Shown here: one piece after another, positions 1 through 5,766 of the stretch
Position numbering within the stretch: position 1 is the first letter of the stretch
Layout of the letters: each line of letters opens with the position of its first letter
DNA from: Gammaproteobacteria bacterium
GTDB lineage: Bacteria > Pseudomonadota > Gammaproteobacteria > UBA6429 > Thiohalophilaceae
Length of the DNA stretch: 10,677 nucleotides
NCBI GenBank assembly: GCA_030593785.1
Contig: JAUVGM010000041.1
Coordinates: forward strand, 1-10,677
Direction: 5' to 3'
Program-made: the position numbers and the translations under genes
Notes under the pieces: model-generated
Told to the model about the DNA's origin: nothing
What the model saw: the letters and a program-made list of their open reading frames with translations, nothing else
Databases searched by the model: none

Positions 1-61
1 ATTATTATGGCTGAATTTTGTCAGCTTTTACTTAAAAGAACAAAAGTTAGTTTACATGATC

Positions 62-89
62 TTCACATATTAAAATTAGCGCTTACAAT
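62..89 (+). promoter_or_regulatory. Candidate sigma-70 promoter for panC
   Basis: TTCACA at 62-67 (5 of 6 matches to the -35 consensus) is followed after 16 bp by TACAAT at 84-89 (5 of 6 matches to -10). Transcription would begin near position 96, leaving about 30 bases of leader before the panC start. This suggests panC can be transcribed independently of whatever lies upstream. It is called by eye only. Confidence 0.5.
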
Positions 90-111
90 ACACTGCTTTA
101 AACATCGTCAT

Positions 112-115
112 AGGA
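112..115 (+). promoter_or_regulatory. Shine-Dalgarno that decides the panC TTG start
   Basis: AGGA lies 10 bases upstream of the TTG at 126. An in-frame TAG at 111-113 rules out any start further upstream, and the next in-frame ATG (codon 30) falls inside the conserved PTMG motif. TTG at 126 is therefore the only start that leaves a complete protein, apart from a much less likely ATT at 123. Confidence 0.6.
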
Positions 116-125
116 TTACAGTATT

Positions 126-980
126 TTGCAAGTTATATCGGACATCAAAGAAGCACAGAGCTTATGCCAAAAATGGCGGGACGAAGGTGAATCTATTTCT
201 TTCGTGCCGACCATGGGCTGTTTACATGACGGACATTTAAGCCTGATAGATAAGGCTAAATCTTTGGCAGATCACGTTGTTGTGAGTATTTTTGTTAACC
301 CATTGCAATTTGATGATATTGATGACTTATTGAAATATCCTCGCACACTTGATGATGATAGAAGTAAATTAGCCGAAGTTGGTGTAAGTCTCATTTTTAT
401 TCCTGAGGCTAACTCCCTTTATCCAGAGGGAGAAGATAATGTGGAACAAGTTGAATTAGGGGAAATTACTTCGATTCTGGAAGGAGCTCATCGTCCGGGT
501 CACTTTGCCGGGGTTGCGACAGTTGTAAAACGCTTATTTGAGATAATTCGGCCCAATTTTGCCATTTTTGGAGATAAAGACTTCCAACAATTAATGGTTG
601 TTAAACAGTTGGTAAAGAAATTTTCACTTGATATCAATATTATAGGTATGCCGATTTTTCGTGAGAATGATGGTTTGGCAATGAGTTCACGCAACATTCG
701 TTTAAGTAAGAGTGAGCGCAAAAAATCACCAGAAATTTATCGACAATTAGAATCTGTAAAGTCCGCAATAAAAGCAATTTCCCATCCTAATTTGGCTGAT
801 TTTGCTGAAATTGAACAAAGTACTTCTGAAAATCTGATTGCCGCAGGGTTTACGCCAGAATATGTGGCTATTCGTCAAGTTGATACGTTATTGCCGGCTA
901 AAAACCATGATTCTGCTTTGGTAATTCTTGTTGCGGCAAAAATTGGAAAAATACGTCTAATTGACAATATTCTTGTATAA
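126..980 (+). CDS. panC: Pantothenate synthetase (pantoate--beta-alanine ligase)
   Basis: PanC condenses pantoate and beta-alanine using ATP, through a pantoyl-adenylate intermediate, to make pantothenate for coenzyme A. It is a cytoplasmic enzyme. The 284 residues match the usual family length of about 280. Visible signatures are PTMG at residues 28-31, the HIGH-like nucleotide-binding HDGH at 34-37, FVNPLQF at 56-62, HRPGHFAGV at 122-130, GDKDFQQL at 149-156 (most relatives have Tyr where this has Phe153) and the KMSKS-equivalent AMSSRN at 185-190. Translation starts at TTG, supported by an upstream AGGA and an in-frame stop just before it; the resulting N-terminus MQVI resembles the family. 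panD follows after 105 bp, so the two make consecutive use of beta-alanine. panB, the usual partner, is not in this window and may lie upstream or elsewhere. Confidence 0.97.
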   Translation: MQVISDIKEAQSLCQKWRDEGESISFVPTMGCLHDGHLSLIDKAKSLADHVVVSIFVNPLQFDDIDDLLKYPRTLDDDRSKLAEVGVSLIFIPEANSLYPEGEDNVEQVELGEITSILEGAHRPGHFAGVATVVKRLFEIIRPNFAIFGDKDFQQLMVVKQLVKKFSLDINIIGMPIFRENDGLAMSSRNIRLSKSERKKSPEIYRQLESVKSAIKAISHPNLADFAEIEQSTSENLIAAGFTPEYVAIRQVDTLLPAKNHDSALVILVAAKIGKIRLIDNILV

Positions 981-1037
981 AAGCAATCATTTATCTTTGT
1001 TGATTCGCCTTTTGGTTATTTTGAATTTGTTAATGCG

Positions 1038-1046
1038 TGTTATAAT
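1038..1046 (+). promoter_or_regulatory. Candidate extended -10 promoter for panD
   Basis: A perfect TATAAT at 1041-1046 is preceded by TGT at 1038-1040, giving the extended -10 form TGnTATAAT. No good -35 hexamer sits at 16-18 bp, which is tolerated in extended -10 promoters. The start of transcription would be near 1053, giving a leader of about 33 bases. panD is thus probably transcribed separately as well as by any read-through from panC. Confidence 0.5.
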
Positions 1047-1085
1047 GGGGGTTCGACTTAAAGTGAAAGAGCCTGATTTATTGTT

Positions 1086-1466
1086 ATGAATACCATTATG
1101 CTTAAAGGAAAATTACACCGTGTCACTGTGACGCATTCTGAGCTTGAATATGAAGGCTCATGCGCTATTGATCGGCATTTGCTGGAAACAGTAGGTATCC
1201 GCGAATATGAGCAGATTGAAATTTATAATGTGACAAATGGTGAGCGTTTTACAACGTACGCTATTCTAGCTGAAGAAAACTCAGGTGTTATTTCCATCAA
1301 TGGTGCAGCTGCGCACAAAGCCGATCCAGGCGATATTATCATTATTTGTGCCTATGTCGGTTTAAATCAGCAAGAATTGGTGAGTTTTAAGCCAAAGCTG
1401 GTTTATGTGGATGATCGAAACCAAATTACTCACACTCGTCATACTATCCCTGTACAAGTGGCTTAA
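1086..1466 (+). CDS. panD: Aspartate 1-decarboxylase proenzyme (pyruvoyl-dependent)
   Basis: PanD decarboxylates L-aspartate to beta-alanine, the second substrate of PanC. The family is made as an inactive chain that cleaves itself between Gly24 and Ser25, turning Ser25 into the catalytic pyruvoyl group. Here the site reads YEGSCAID with G24-S25 in exactly that position. Lys9, Arg54, Thr57, Tyr58 and Asn72, the residues that line the active site in the E. coli enzyme, are all present, as is the NGAAAH motif at 72-77. The length of 126 residues equals the E. coli protein, and the C-terminus ends IPVQVA as in relatives. The ATG at 1086 fits the family N-terminus; the ribosome-binding site is weak (GAAAGAG, ending 14 bases upstream). 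No gene for a PanZ/PanM-type maturation factor is visible nearby. Confidence 0.97.
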   Translation: MNTIMLKGKLHRVTVTHSELEYEGSCAIDRHLLETVGIREYEQIEIYNVTNGERFTTYAILAEENSGVISINGAAAHKADPGDIIIICAYVGLNQQELVSFKPKLVYVDDRNQITHTRHTIPVQVA

Positions 1467-1480
1467 TCACACATTATTTT

Positions 1481-1519
1481 CTAATAAAACATATGCAAAT
1501 AGTAAGGTTTGTTTTATAG
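1481..1519 (+). terminator. Weak candidate terminator after panD
   Basis: ATAAAAC at 1484-1490 pairs with GTTTTAT at 1511-1517. The stem extends by CT/AG if one A is bulged, and the loop is about 20 bases. The stem is nearly all A-T and only a short T stretch follows (1520-1523), so it would be weak. It is listed because no better stop signal is seen between panD and the next gene. Confidence 0.2.
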
Positions 1520-1612
1520 TTTTACCCTATTTAGAATTATTTCTCCTTCCCCCCCGGGAAAATATAAAAAAAACGCATTTTTTCATCTAAAAGTATGAAG
1601 AAATCTGTCTAC

Positions 1613-1641
1613 TTGCCGAAATATAATGATGTACCTTTAAT
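1613..1641 (+). promoter_or_regulatory. Candidate promoter for the PilZ/GGDEF/EAL gene
   Basis: TTGCCG at 1613-1618 (4 of 6 matches to -35) and TTTAAT at 1636-1641 (5 of 6 matches to -10) are separated by 17 bp. Transcription would start near 1648. A second, perfect TATAAT at 1622-1627 has no recognisable -35 at the right distance. The region is very AT-rich, so chance matches are likely. Confidence 0.35.
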
Positions 1642-1680
1642 ATATACAGTCTAAAATGGTATTTAGGACTGATATTTCGG
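1616..1680. repeat. Nested inverted repeats in the leader of the PilZ/GGDEF/EAL gene
   Basis: CCGAAATAT (1616-1624) and ATATTTCGG (1672-1680) form a perfect 9-bp inverted repeat with arms 47 bp apart. Inside it, CAGTCTAAA (1647-1655) pairs with TTTAGGACTG (1662-1671) except for one bulged G, making a hairpin with a 6-base loop. Its right arm directly abuts the outer right arm. The outer left arm overlaps the candidate promoter, which would fit an operator. The inner hairpin would lie at the very 5' end of the mRNA. Function is inferred only from position. Confidence 0.4.
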
Positions 1681-1694
1681 AAAAGTTTTATCCT

Positions 1695-1700
1695 AGGAGA
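1695..1700 (+). promoter_or_regulatory. Strong Shine-Dalgarno of the PilZ/GGDEF/EAL gene
   Basis: AGGAGA ends 4 bases before the ATG at 1705. It is the clearest ribosome-binding site in the window and fixes the start of the long protein just upstream of its PilZ motif. Confidence 0.7.
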
Positions 1701-1704
1701 TAAT

Positions 1705-4700
1705 ATGGCTCAGGGCCAAAAACAATCAGTTAATGGTAAATCGGGAAAAGAAAATCGTGCTTACCCTCGATATCCCGTTACTTTAAAAGCTCAACTCATT
1801 CATCCCTCGCATGGAAACCGTTCGGTTGTCATTAAAGACTATTGCATAGGTGGAATGTACATTGAGCTTATTGATACGACGTTATTGGGTGAGCCAGCAT
1901 CAACCTTCGTACCCAGAATAGGTGAGCAAGTAAATATTGTCACAATGGTAAAAAGTGACGGATTAGATAAACAACTTAGTTTTAAAACTAAAATTATGCG
2001 TGTTGAGCAGGACTATATTGGTATCTCTTTCCAGAACCCTGATCTTTCTGCAGTACAAACTTTACATAAATTTGCCGCAACAAAACGTAAACAAGGCGAT
2101 GATGGCGAAGAAGATTTTGGTACTACGCAGACCGTTTTTAATGGTAAATCAGCTGCTCAGATATTAATGGAAGCGCATAAACTTGTGGCAAAAGAGTTAC
2201 TGCCATTAATGGAGAATTTCCATAGCAGTATTTCAGATCACTTCTTTAATGCAGCAAAAGAAACATTCGATTTATCAAAACAAAATGCTTTATTCGAATC
2301 TTTAGGTATTTTAGAACATGATAAAAATAAAATCACTAAAGCTTTCACGAAAATATACGTCGATAAAATAAAAAAATATTCACCGTTGAATATTCTACAT
2401 GAAGATGAAAATGAAGAAAAAGAAATATCATTAGAATCCTTATCGCTTGTTGAGGCGGATGAGCTGGATAATTGGTTATCCATTTCGAGCATTATCACAA
2501 ATGTTGATGCCGATCACCGAGATGAGTTGAGTAAAATTGAACGCAGAGCATCTGCTTTGTATCAGGCAAAAATTAATAAGAAAAATAATCCATTTGGACC
2601 AGCTCTGTTTGCGCAAGCATTTCAGGAATCATTAGATGATATAGAGATTAAACATGCCGTTAAATTAGTTTGTTATACCGCTTTTAGAGATGTTTATTTA
2701 GCAATTGCTGAAAAACTGTATAAAAATATTAATAAATTCTTTATCGAAAATGATGTATTACCGAAATTAAAATTTAAGGTTCAGCGTTCTGCTGGATCTT
2801 CATCATCTTCAGCGGCATCTCCTGAGGAAGAGATTGAACAAGCGTTTGAAGAAGATATTCCTGAGGAAAACTATGGTGATGGTTCACCGATGCCTCAAGG
2901 CTATTCAAATCAAAATCCAGGTGGACACTCAAGTCCTGCTATGCAAAGAAGTGCTGGAGGTCAAAATACAGCGGCACAAAATACTGGTGGTCAGAATACA
3001 GCAACACAAAATACTGGTGGTCAGAATACAGCAACACATAACACTGGTGTCCAAAATATTGTTCCTACAAACCGAACTTTCTCTTCTAATAGTGCGGGTT
3101 ATACGCCAGAGCAAGGTCGAGAATTTGTAAGTTCAATGCATCAACAGCAACAGCCGAGTACTCTTGGTTCAGGAGCTCCAGCTGGAGCATCACAAGGACT
3201 TTTGGATGTCTTTAGTGATATACGTGGCCTGCAACAAAATCTTGATCAGGTTCAGTCAGGGGTGCCAAGTGATCAAATAACGTCAGAATTAGCTGCACCC
3301 ACATTACCTGATGGTGGAGTCGCACAACATTTTAGTCCTTCTGATTTATTAGATGCTTTATCCAGTCAGCAATTGAGTGGCTATGACTATTCAACACAAT
3401 CTGATTCTAATCAACTTGATCTTAAAGAGAAAATACAGGCCATTTTGGCTGCCAAAGGTGGTGCTGAAAATAAAGTGATTAGTGCACGTCAAGGGCAGGT
3501 TATTGATGTTGCCAGTAATGTGTTTAATTCCCTAATGAGTGATTTTCAGGTGGCTGAGAGTATTCGTCCCTGGATTAAACAACTTGAAATACCAGTACTT
3601 AAAATGGCCATTATGGATACGGATGTTTTTACCGATACATCCCACGTTGTTCGTAAAGTCATAAATAAAATATCCGAATTGGAAGTATTGGCCGATACAG
3701 ATGATGCAGAAGAGCAGCAAGCAGTTAAACGTGCCTTTGACTGGTTAGTTAAGGTTATAAACGAAGACTTTGATGGCACGCCAAAAGTCTTTGAACGTAT
3801 TGCGCAACAGCTCGATATTCTAATAAAAATTCAAAATCAAGCCTTTGATAAAAACTTAAAAGTTGTTGTTGATGAATTTTTAAAAGAAGATGAAGTTATA
3901 GAAGGAGAAGTAACCGAAGAAGGCGTTGTTATTGATATTGAAGACGAATGGGCTCGTCGTGTCAGTCGTTTGGAGGAAGGTGACTGGGTTTTATTTGATG
4001 CTTTTTCTGAAAAACCAACAAGGTTAAAGGTTGGCTGGGTTGCCAGACGTAAAGGAAAATTCGTATTTGTTAATGTTCTCGGTAAAAAAGAGAAAGTATT
4101 AAAAGCTGAAGAACTTATTGAATTATTTAAAGAGGGAGAAACTATTGCTCTGGATGGTGCTGAAGAGCCCGCAATGGATCGCGCTCAATATTCAATGTTA
4201 CAAAAATTACATAAACAATTATTGTTCCAGTCATCACATGATCAACTTACTGGCCTGATTAATCGTCGTGAATTTGAAATAAGTCTTGAGAAAGCGATTG
4301 ACGATGCGAAAATTTCTAATGGTAAACACGCTCTTTGTTATATAGATTTAGATAAATTTAGCGTTATTAATAATAGCTGTGGCTATGAAGGTGGTGATGC
4401 ATTAATAAAAGAAGTTTCAGAGATTCTTAAAAAACATTTATCTGAAAATAGCGCTTTATCTCGCTTTAGTGGTGATGAGTTCTGCATGCTTTTATGCGGT
4501 CATGGAACCGATGAAGCATTAGATATTCTTGAGAATATTTTAGAAGAATTTAATAACTATCGTTTTGTTTGGGAAGATAAACGTTTATCAGTAGCGATGA
4601 GTATGGGGCTGGTATTAATAAAAGGTCACGGCCAGAATGTTTCGAAGGTTTTGCAAGATGTTGAAGCAAGTGCAGGTGTTGCAAAAGAAATTGGTGGGCA

Positions 4701-5508
4701 TCGAGTTCAGGTTTACCATGAAGGTCATGCCAGGTTAAATAAACATAATGCAGAAGTACAGTGGGCGGCTAAAATCGATAAAGCATTAGATGACAATGCT
4801 TTGCATCTACGTTGCCAGCGTATTATGCCATTAGCCACCGATGATAGTTATCACGATCATTATGAAATCCTGTTGGGTATGACGGATGATTTAGGCGAGC
4901 AAAGCTCTCTACAAGAATTCATTAATGCCGCTGAGAATTATAAACGAATGGCGGATATAGATCGTTGGGTCATAAAAACATCCTTTAAGTGGATTGCTGA
5001 TCATCGAACTCAACTTGATCATGTTAGTAGTTTCTCAATAAACCTTTCCGGTCATTCGTTAAATGATCTTGGTTTAATGGAATTTGTAATGAAACAGATG
5101 CGCAATACCAATGTACCTATTAGCAAAATTTGTTTTGAAATTACAGAAACTTTAGGTATCGCAAATCTTTCTGATGCAGCTGATTTTATAAAACGATTTA
5201 AAACAACGGGTTGCCGATTCTCATTAGATGATTTTGGTAGTGGAATGTCTTCCTATGGTTATCTGAAAAGTTTACCTGTTGATTATCTTAAAATTGATGG
5301 TGTGTTTGTTAAAGAAATGGCAACCAATCCAAACGACTATGCTGTAGTAAAATCAATCAGTGAAATCGGTCATTTCATGGGTAAAAAGATTATCGCTGAA
5401 TATGTTCAGGATGATGAAACTATCCAGCTATTACAGGATCTTGGTGTAGATTACGCGCAGGGATACGGCATCGAAAAACCACGCCCACTAGACGACATCC
5501 TCCTGTAA
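1705..5508 (+). CDS. PilZ-DUF1631-GGDEF-EAL cyclic-di-GMP signalling protein
   Basis: A 1267-residue protein likely to bind and turn over c-di-GMP; no membrane segment or signal peptide is evident, so it should be cytoplasmic. PilZ (about 18-125) shows RxxxR at R18/R22 and D45-Y-C-I-G-G50, with Cys47 where the motif normally has Ser. DUF1631-like helical sequence runs about 150-362 and resumes at about 545-830 (GDWVLFD at 759-765), split by a Ser/Gln/Gly linker with decapeptide repeats at 418-452. GGDEF (about 844-1005) has SGDEF at 922-926, keeps Asn889 and Asp898, and lacks the RxxD inhibitory site. EAL (about 1016-1267) keeps Glu1054, Asn1113, Glu1145, Glu1148, Asp1175/Asp1176, Lys1196, Glu1232 and Gln1252, but the ExLxR motif reads EILLG, with Gly1058 for Arg. 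By residues, phosphodiesterase activity looks more likely than cyclase, but neither is certain. The gene is monocistronic between panD and a strong terminator. The DUF1631 role is unknown. Confidence 0.93.
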   Translation: MAQGQKQSVNGKSGKENRAYPRYPVTLKAQLIHPSHGNRSVVIKDYCIGGMYIELIDTTLLGEPASTFVPRIGEQVNIVTMVKSDGLDKQLSFKTKIMRVEQDYIGISFQNPDLSAVQTLHKFAATKRKQGDDGEEDFGTTQTVFNGKSAAQILMEAHKLVAKELLPLMENFHSSISDHFFNAAKETFDLSKQNALFESLGILEHDKNKITKAFTKIYVDKIKKYSPLNILHEDENEEKEISLESLSLVEADELDNWLSISSIITNVDADHRDELSKIERRASALYQAKINKKNNPFGPALFAQAFQESLDDIEIKHAVKLVCYTAFRDVYLAIAEKLYKNINKFFIENDVLPKLKFKVQRSAGSSSSSAASPEEEIEQAFEEDIPEENYGDGSPMPQGYSNQNPGGHSSPAMQRSAGGQNTAAQNTGGQNTATQNTGGQNTATHNTGVQNIVPTNRTFSSNSAGYTPEQGREFVSSMHQQQQPSTLGSGAPAGASQGLLDVFSDIRGLQQNLDQVQSGVPSDQITSELAAPTLPDGGVAQHFSPSDLLDALSSQQLSGYDYSTQSDSNQLDLKEKIQAILAAKGGAENKVISARQGQVIDVASNVFNSLMSDFQVAESIRPWIKQLEIPVLKMAIMDTDVFTDTSHVVRKVINKISELEVLADTDDAEEQQAVKRAFDWLVKVINEDFDGTPKVFERIAQQLDILIKIQNQAFDKNLKVVVDEFLKEDEVIEGEVTEEGVVIDIEDEWARRVSRLEEGDWVLFDAFSEKPTRLKVGWVARRKGKFVFVNVLGKKEKVLKAEELIELFKEGETIALDGAEEPAMDRAQYSMLQKLHKQLLFQSSHDQLTGLINRREFEISLEKAIDDAKISNGKHALCYIDLDKFSVINNSCGYEGGDALIKEVSEILKKHLSENSALSRFSGDEFCMLLCGHGTDEALDILENILEEFNNYRFVWEDKRLSVAMSMGLVLIKGHGQNVSKVLQDVEASAGVAKEIGGHRVQVYHEGHARLNKHNAEVQWAAKIDKALDDNALHLRCQRIMPLATDDSYHDHYEILLGMTDDLGEQSSLQEFINAAENYKRMADIDRWVIKTSFKWIADHRTQLDHVSSFSINLSGHSLNDLGLMEFVMKQMRNTNVPISKICFEITETLGIANLSDAADFIKRFKTTGCRFSLDDFGSGMSSYGYLKSLPVDYLKIDGVFVKEMATNPNDYAVVKSISEIGHFMGKKIIAEYVQDDETIQLLQDLGVDYAQGYGIEKPRPLDDILL
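2956..3060 (+). repeat. 30-bp in-frame tandem repeat, about 3.5 copies
   Basis: Three full units (2956-2985, 2986-3015, 3016-3045) and a decayed half unit (3046-3060) encode GGQNTA(A/T)(Q/H)NT at residues 418-452. Units 2 and 3 differ at only two bases, which suggests recent duplication by slippage or unequal recombination. Because the unit is a multiple of three, gain or loss of copies would change linker length without breaking the frame. Confidence 0.9.
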
Positions 5509-5536
5509 AAACAATCTGAAACGTAATTACGGCGTT

Positions 5537-5597
5537 ATAAATAAAAAACCGAAAACTCACTTATTAATATAAGCTACGTTTTCGGTTTTTTATTTAT
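5537..5597. terminator. Bidirectional rho-independent terminator between convergent genes
   Basis: The 20 bases at 5537-5556 are the exact reverse complement of 5578-5597, with a 21-base loop that can itself fold (CTTAT/ATAAG). The stem core CCGAAAAC/GTTTTCGG is flanked by A-rich sequence on the left and T-rich sequence on the right. The RNA therefore ends in a U-tract in either direction. It begins 29 bp after the stop codon of the upstream plus-strand gene and also lies downstream of ppc on the other strand, so it can serve both. Confidence 0.85.
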
Positions 5598-5615
5598 GCC
5601 TTGTCCTTACGCCTC

Positions 5616-5636
5616 AGATTGCTTTTACCACAATCT
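5616..5636. repeat. Small hairpin AGATTG/CAATCT
   Basis: AGATTG at 5616-5621 and CAATCT at 5631-5636 form a 6-bp stem with a 9-base loop. It partly overlaps the left end of the palindromic element that follows. No T-tract follows, so it is not a terminator by itself. Confidence 0.3.
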
Positions 5637-5754
5637 TCAAAATTTTATAAAAGGCTAGCTGAGCCTCAAGAGCAAGGCGAAAATTTGCGAAAAAGCGGAA
5701 TTTATATGTAATAAATGAGCATTTTGAGCAAGTTTTCAACGCCGCTATTGTGGT
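5627..5754. repeat. Palindromic intergenic element, possibly MITE- or REP-like
   Basis: This stretch is bounded by ACCACAAT (5627-5634) and its exact inverse ATTGTGGT (5747-5754). Inside, GGCG (5676-5679) and CGCC (5740-5743) bracket a long imperfect hairpin. GAAAATTTGC (5679-5688) pairs with GCAAGTTTTC (5728-5737) with one G-T wobble, and ATTTAT (5700-5705) pairs with ATAAAT (5711-5716) around a 5-base tip. A second short stem, AGGCT/AGCCT, lies at 5652-5666. The outside ends carry similar sequences, CAGATTGCTTTT (5615-5626) and CAGATAGTCTTTT (5756-5768), which might be a decayed target duplication. It has no coding capacity. It could be a non-autonomous mobile repeat or an elaborate ppc 3' structure. 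Confidence 0.5.
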
Positions 5755-5766
5755 TCAGATAGTCTT

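Noticed and set aside
10..29. GCTGA/TCAGC hairpin followed by TTTT at the left edge
   Set aside because: The stem is only 5 bp with a short T run, and the upstream gene is not in view; too weak to call a terminator.
7..240. A 77-codon plus-strand open frame over the panC start
   Set aside because: It overlaps panC in another frame, has no recognisable motif, and panC's conserved sequence explains this DNA.
1588..1622. TAAAAGTA and GCCGAAAT as a flagellar sigma-28 promoter
   Set aside because: The -10 resembles GCCGATAA, but the spacing to the -35-like element is 19 bp, not the 11 bp this sigma factor needs.
1616..1704. c-di-GMP riboswitch in the leader of the GGDEF/EAL gene
   Set aside because: The structure does not show the conserved GEMM core or tetraloop-receptor sequences; only simple dyads are seen.
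2834..3130. 98-codon plus-strand frame across the tandem repeats
   Set aside because: It is a shadow of the repeat-bearing linker; its own peptide repeat simply reflects the 30-bp DNA repeat in another frame.
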